7,772 bases of DNA from DATIBL01 sp035457505 (GTDB lineage: Bacteria; Patescibacteriota; Minisyncoccia; Phycocordibacterales; UBA6899): positions 1-7,772 of the forward strand of contig DATIBL010000053.1 in NCBI GenBank assembly GCA_035457505.1, read 5' to 3'. The notes under the pieces were generated by a model. The model made no database searches, was not told where the DNA came from, and was given only the letters and a program-made list of their open reading frames with translations. Position 1 is the stretch's first letter; each line of letters begins with the position of its first letter. The position numbers were made by a program, and so were the translations under genes. This document shows positions 4,926 to 7,772 of the stretch, piece by piece.

Positions 4926-5830
4926 TCCAGCTTCTCCTTCATGGTGATGGCGCTGAATTTGGGAGGACACACGGCAGCGCAGATTCCGCAGCCTTTGCAC
5001 GCGTCGTGATCGATCCCCGTGAGCTTGCCCTCAGCGCTGACCGCAATCGCCTTATCCGGGCAGAGCGGCCAGCAAAAAAGACAGTGCTCGCACTTGTCCA
5101 TATCGACGATCGGCTGCGCAGTACTCCAGGCGCCAGTCGTTGGCACGAAAGCCTCGGAGAGACGCGCGAGCGACGCACCGAACGAAAGCTCGCTTGCACG
5201 CGCGCGCGAGACCGAATGCGGAACGCGCGGCGCGCTTGGCGCAGCTGCGGTATCACTCCGCTGAACGCGATCGTACCCCTGCTCGAACGCGCGAAGATTG
5301 CTCGTCGCGAGCAAACGGGAACCGCCGCCAAAATGCTCATGCACAGCACGAGCGACCTCAAGCGGAAATCCGGCTTTTGGCACGATACCGTTTTGCGTGA
5401 GGCGCACCAGCGCACCCAAGAGCGCAATGTTCGGATACGGACGACCGACGGCAGCCAGCGCGATGCCCGTCGCATCGAGCGCGGCGACATGCGCGAGGCC
5501 ATACTCGCGAGCGAGATAGCTCGGCAACATGCGAGAGTTGAGTAAGACCACCGTCTCTTCGGAGAGTCCGGCTCGAACTTCGGGAAGCGCGAGCAGCGTC
5601 TGGTCGGAAACGATGATCATGTCGGGTGCGATGATCGGATGCACCTCCATGATCGGATTCGCAGAAATGCGCACATCGACGGTGATCGGTTCGCCCGCTT
5701 TTGCGGCGCCGAAATGCGGCGTCATAGATGCATACACACCGGTCGCATCCACCTGCCGCGCGAAGATCTCCGCCGACGTAACCATTCCGTGATTTCCACG
5801 GGCGTGGAACCGGAACGCAAAGGTTCTCAT
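4922..5830 (-). CDS. porGD: Pyruvate (2-oxoacid):ferredoxin oxidoreductase, fused gamma-delta subunit
   Basis: The 302-aa protein joins two subunits that are separate in many organisms. Residues 1 to about 185 are the gamma (POR_N-like catalytic gamma) domain: it begins FRFHARGNHGMVTSAEIFAR and continues through YASMTPHFGAAKAGEPITVDVRIS. A Ser/Ala/Arg-rich linker (about 190-235) leads to a delta-type ferredoxin domain (236-302) with two [4Fe-4S] motifs: C247, C250, C253, C257 and C278, C281, C284, C288. The delta part should pass electrons to soluble ferredoxin. The start at 5830 has AAGGAG seven bases upstream. It is the first gene of the operon, so it is read from the promoter near 5882-5909. 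One oddity is that the strongly conserved GRGGQG of gamma domains reads ARGNHG (residues 10-15). The symbol porGD describes the fusion. Confidence 0.92.
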   Translation of the reverse strand: MRTFAFRFHARGNHGMVTSAEIFARQVDATGVYASMTPHFGAAKAGEPITVDVRISANPIMEVHPIIAPDMIIVSDQTLLALPEVRAGLSEETVVLLNSRMLPSYLAREYGLAHVAALDATGIALAAVGRPYPNIALLGALVRLTQNGIVPKAGFPLEVARAVHEHFGGGSRLLATSNLRAFEQGYDRVQRSDTAAAPSAPRVPHSVSRARASELSFGASLARLSEAFVPTTGAWSTAQPIVDMDKCEHCLFCWPLCPDKAIAVSAEGKLTGIDHDACKGCGICAAVCPPKFSAITMKEKLE

Positions 5831-5881
5831 GAATGAACTCCTTATCCAAGGATTGATGAAAAGAGCGGGAACTTCAGCTTC

Positions 5882-5909
5882 ACGCTACCAAAACGCGGGG
5901 GTTTTGCAA
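5882..5909 (-). promoter_or_regulatory. Probable promoter of the por operon
   Basis: On the minus strand TTGCAA (5909-5904) is followed by a 16-base spacer and TAGCGT (5887-5882), preceded by TGG (extended -10). The start would be near 5875, giving a leader of about 45 bases ending in the AAGGAG of porGD. The -35 lies inside a palindrome, so regulation by an operator is likely. Confidence 0.45.
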
Positions 5910-5929
5910 AATGCAAATGCATTGCAAAA
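5902..5929. promoter_or_regulatory. Nested palindrome, candidate operator of the por operon
   Basis: TTTTGCAA (5902-5909) and TTGCAAAA (5922-5929) form a perfect 8-bp inverted repeat, and inside it two TGCA palindromes (5912-5915 and 5918-5921) are spaced by AA. The left arm overlaps the -35 of the por promoter, so a protein bound here would compete with RNA polymerase. The binding factor is unknown. Confidence 0.5.
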
Positions 5930-5936
5930 AGATACG

Positions 5937-5963
5937 AAAAACCGGCACCCAAGAGGATGCCGG
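5937..5963 (-). terminator. Intrinsic terminator of the M50 protease gene
   Basis: On the minus strand CCGGCAT (5963-5957) pairs with GTGCCGG (5948-5942) and is followed by TTTTT (5941-5937). It lies 15 bases past the M50 stop and isolates that gene from the por promoter just downstream. Confidence 0.85.
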
Positions 5964-5978
5964 CGCAGGGACTTTTCT

Positions 5979-6827
5979 TCAGCCGGTGAAGTATCCGACA
6001 AGACGAAGTCCGTCCGCATACAGACAGAACACGATGAGTGCCGCGAACGCGATGATGCCGAACTTCTGCACCATGACCTCGGCGCGCGGAGCGATCGAGC
6101 GAACGAACACCGACATGATTCTCCCGCCGTCGAGTGGAAGGATCGGAAGCAGGTTCATTGCCCCAAGCGCAAAATTAATGATCGCGCCGAAGCGGACCGC
6201 GCCGGCAATCGTCTGCGATTCGCTCGCGATCTCGGAGATAAGGACGATCCCACCGCTCGATTGCGTCGCCTCACTAAAGGTCATGTTTGCGAACACGCTG
6301 ATCGTGAACGCCAGCATGGCGAGACCAAGCGGAAGCAGAAGATACGTCGAGATCCATCGCCGGAACCACCATGTCGCCAATGCCGCGGCAAAAAATCCGA
6401 GCGCAATTATCCAGACGTATCCCTCGAGCGCAATGCGGAAGAAGTAGGTTGTCTGAACATAGCTCGCAGGATCGTACAAGAGGAGCAGACTTACCCCGGA
6501 GAAAAGAAACATCAGCGCGATGTTTGCGATCGGACCAGCGCCGTAGATCGCAAGTTCGCTTCTGCGCGAAATGCCCATCGTCTCGATCCCCTGGTCGCCA
6601 TAGGGCTTCACAAATGCACCAAGAAGCCACGGCGAGAGCATGATCCGAAATCGCGCGCCGAAGAATCTCCGCAAGCAATTGGAGCGGATCAGAATTCTTG
6701 GTGGAAGCGGAACGCCGATCCCGAGCCGCTCGATCCGAATGCCCGCCGCGCGCATTTCGAGCGCATGCCCGAGTTCATGAAGCACCATCGCAAGGAGAAG
6801 GAAGAAGAACGCGAGTGCGATCGCCAT
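5979..6827 (-). CDS. M50-family (site-2-protease type) intramembrane zinc metalloprotease
   Basis: The 282-aa product is a multi-span membrane protein. The first helix carries the zinc motif HELGH (17-21), just after a hydrophobic segment (2-16). The second family element GAGPIAN (96-102) and the third, NLLPILPLDGGR (225-236) with D233 as the expected third zinc ligand, are both present. Further hydrophobic helices lie at about 100-118, 136-153, 160-180 and 256-276. This gives the S2P active-site arrangement. No PDZ insertion is visible between the second and third elements, so it is shorter than RseP-type enzymes and its substrate is unknown; a role in regulated intramembrane proteolysis is inferred from the family. 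The start at 6827 has GCGGAGG close upstream; longer in-frame starts lack a ribosome site and add 66 unlikely residues. It is probably a single gene ending at its own terminator. Confidence 0.9.
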   Translation of the reverse strand: MAIALAFFFLLLAMVLHELGHALEMRAAGIRIERLGIGVPLPPRILIRSNCLRRFFGARFRIMLSPWLLGAFVKPYGDQGIETMGISRRSELAIYGAGPIANIALMFLFSGVSLLLLYDPASYVQTTYFFRIALEGYVWIIALGFFAAALATWWFRRWISTYLLLPLGLAMLAFTISVFANMTFSEATQSSGGIVLISEIASESQTIAGAVRFGAIINFALGAMNLLPILPLDGGRIMSVFVRSIAPRAEVMVQKFGIIAFAALIVFCLYADGLRLVGYFTG

Positions 6828-6929
6828 GAAACCTCCGCTATCACGTGAACAAACCCGGTTCATCAAAGCATATTCTGTATATCTGTCGAGGATGGATGGA
6901 GCTCCTGAAACGGGACGCAGAGGACCAAG

Positions 6930-6957
6930 AAAAACGCCCCCGCGAAATGCGAGGGCG
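6930..6957 (-). terminator. Intrinsic terminator of the 127-aa gene
   Basis: On the minus strand CGCCCTCGC (6957-6949) pairs with GCGGGGGCG (6943-6935), one G-U, around ATTTC, and is followed by TTTTT (6934-6930). It lies 12 bases past the stop at 6970 and separates this gene from the M50 gene. Confidence 0.87.
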
Positions 6958-6969
6958 AACAGATGGCAG

Positions 6970-7353
6970 TCAGACAGCGATGCGCGATGCGCGGGCCGGC
7001 AGAAGACCGATGAATGCGGGGGCATGTTCTTGCAAAGGATCGCACGTGAAGGCGACCAGGAGGTCGTCTGCGCCTGGCGTACCGCCGCGCGCGACCATAA
7101 TCGTCACGCTCTCGGCGAGCCATCCATGCACTGCATGGCGCGAGAGGCGGACCGAGATGCTGCCGGGAAACACCTTCGGCTCCCCTGGCATGTGCATGCG
7201 GCTTCCCGCAAATTGCACCTCGTGCAAGCCGCCCGGAAGCGCCCGGAGTGTTGCAGACGCAAAGGTCCATTCGACTTCGTCCGCATTGAAGAACTTGCGG
7301 AGCGCGAGATCGCCCATATGCATGGCGAACATCGTACTTTCAGGAATACGCAT
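6970..7353 (-). CDS. Hypothetical 127-aa protein
   Basis: The start ATG at 7353 was chosen because AAGAGGAAATC precedes it directly; upstream in-frame codons run through a stable leader hairpin and lack a ribosome site. The product begins MRIPESTMFAMHMGDLALRK and ends ASRIAV. It has no TM helix or signal peptide, a single cysteine (C104), and no motif that I can tie to a family. Hydrophobic and polar residues alternate in strand-like stretches (for example WTFASATLRALPGGLHEVQF, 29-48, and SISVRLSRHAVHGWLAESVT, 65-84), which suggests a small beta-rich fold. It lies between the M50 gene and tsaD, is divergent from tsaD, and has its own terminator. A structured 5' leader may regulate it. Confidence 0.72.
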   Translation of the reverse strand: MRIPESTMFAMHMGDLALRKFFNADEVEWTFASATLRALPGGLHEVQFAGSRMHMPGEPKVFPGSISVRLSRHAVHGWLAESVTIMVARGGTPGADDLLVAFTCDPLQEHAPAFIGLLPARASRIAV

Positions 7354-7371
7354 GATTTCCTCTTTTTTATG

Positions 7372-7422
7372 CCGAGACGGCATCCAGTCTCCACGGTCCC
7401 GAATCATTCGGGTCCGTCTCGG
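7372..7422 (-). promoter_or_regulatory. Structured 5' leader of the 127-aa gene
   Basis: Two nested stems occur: an outer perfect 9-bp pair, CCGAGACGG (7372-7380) with CCGTCTCGG (7414-7422), and an inner pair, CCCGAA (7398-7403) with TTCGGG (7407-7412), flanked by two further G-C pairs across an A-A mismatch. The outer stem ends 18 bases before the start codon, just outside the ribosome site. No known riboswitch class was recognised. The rest of the 219-bp divergent gap (7354-7572) shows only weak promoter candidates, for example TTTGCG and GATAGC before tsaD. Confidence 0.45.
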
Positions 7423-7572
7423 GGATCGACTCCATATCCTATCCCACACGAAACCAAAAAGGTTGTAAAGGTCCTGGTGAGCAGGGTCCTCCAGGAGTCC
7501 GAGAATATCCCACTAGGCCACATCTTCGCGCCATTTGCGCCGCTCTCTTCTATCCGATAGCATGCGAGGATC

Positions 7573-7772
7573 ATGAGAATCCTCGCGATCGAGACCAGCT
7601 GCGATGAAACAGGGATCGCCATCGTTGATGCCGAAACAAGCGCCGAGGGCGCGACGGTCTTTCGCGTGCTTGCGAATGTGACACTCTCGCAAATCGCCAT
7701 GCATCGCGAATACGGCGGTGTCTTCCCGATGCTGGCCAAACGAGAGCATGCCCGCACGCTCGTGCCCGTGTT
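7573..7772 (+). CDS. tsaD: tRNA N6-adenosine threonylcarbamoyltransferase TsaD (partial, N-terminus)
   Basis: The first 66 codons are present, and the frame runs off the right edge. The start MRILAIETSCDETGIAIVDA is the hallmark N-terminus of the TsaD/Kae1/Qri7 family (ASKHA fold), and HREYGGVFPMLAKREHARTL (44-63) matches the conserved region that follows. The enzyme transfers the threonylcarbamoyl group from threonylcarbamoyl-AMP to A37 of tRNAs reading ANN codons, working with TsaB and TsaE in bacteria. The zinc/iron-binding histidines lie beyond the window. The ATG at 7573 has CGAGGA three bases upstream, a tight but usable ribosome site, and no earlier in-frame start is better. It is divergent from the 127-aa gene. 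Confidence 0.95.
   Translation, partial: MRILAIETSCDETGIAIVDAETSAEGATVFRVLANVTLSQIAMHREYGGVFPMLAKREHARTLVPV

Noticed and set aside
2888..5009. Plus-strand frames of 328 and 374 codons opposite porB and porA.
   Set aside because: They are antisense shadows in GC-rich DNA, Arg-rich with no domain, while the minus strand encodes clear POR subunits.
5829..6848. A 339-codon plus-strand frame opposite the M50 gene.
   Set aside because: It is highly charged, has no motif and runs through the por promoter and a terminator; the minus strand has HELGH and LDGGR motifs.
6828..6969. A promoter for the M50 gene (TCGACA near 6887-6892 with nearby TATGCT).
   Set aside because: The spacing between the two hexamers is about 11 bases, too short for a sigma-70 promoter.
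7404..7757. A 117-codon minus-strand frame over the tsaD start.
   Set aside because: It is antisense to the unmistakable TsaD N-terminus and crosses the divergent promoter region.
1..7772. CRISPR array or transposon.
   Set aside because: No regularly spaced repeats, transposase motif or terminal inverted repeats with target duplications were seen; the only repeats are the tRNA-linked ones and local hairpins.

Overview
The window looks like chromosomal DNA from a fairly GC-rich bacterium. It has Shine-Dalgarno sequences (GGAGG-type) before most starts, sigma-70-like promoters, hairpin-plus-T-run terminators, and two bacterial-type tRNA genes without an encoded CCA. The lineage cannot be fixed from the sequence. 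A small-genome anaerobic or fermentative lineage, perhaps Patescibacteria (Candidate Phyla Radiation), is only a guess; it rests on the ferredoxin-linked 2-oxoacid oxidoreductase and the very short intergenic spaces.

Layout. Positions 1-545 hold the 5' part of a minus-strand membrane protein in visibly AT-richer DNA. Positions 546-1360 hold two divergent tRNA genes, tRNA-Ser(CGA) on minus and tRNA-Glu(UUC) on plus. Each is followed by structured DNA that carries truncated extra copies of that tRNA's own 3' end. Positions 1361-1600 hold a 79-aa unknown protein on minus with a good promoter and terminator. Positions 1776-2747 hold a plus-strand protein with a long disordered Pro/Ser/Glu-rich N-terminus and a C-terminal winged helix. 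Positions 2801-5830 hold a tight minus-strand operon for a pyruvate (2-oxoacid):ferredoxin oxidoreductase, in the order fused gamma-delta, alpha, beta. Positions 5979-6827 hold an M50 intramembrane metalloprotease, and 6970-7353 a 127-aa unknown protein, both on minus. Positions 7573-7772 hold the start of tsaD on plus, cut by the window edge.

Function. The three por genes should form one enzyme that oxidatively decarboxylates a 2-oxoacid, with TPP on beta (and alpha), to an acyl-CoA. Electrons would pass through the cluster in beta and the two [4Fe-4S] clusters of delta to ferredoxin. The genes overlap or nearly touch, share one promoter with a nested palindrome, and end in a terminator placed against the 3' end of the convergent winged-helix gene.

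The most unusual part is the tRNA region. tRNA-Ser has a 24/26-identical inverted copy of its 3' end close downstream and a 15/17 direct copy at the edge of the AT-rich segment. tRNA-Glu has a perfect 22-bp direct copy 274 bp downstream and a 12-bp inverted piece. The duplicated parts begin in the T loop and run past the 3' end, as integrase attachment cores do, but no integrase or other protein gene lies between the copies.
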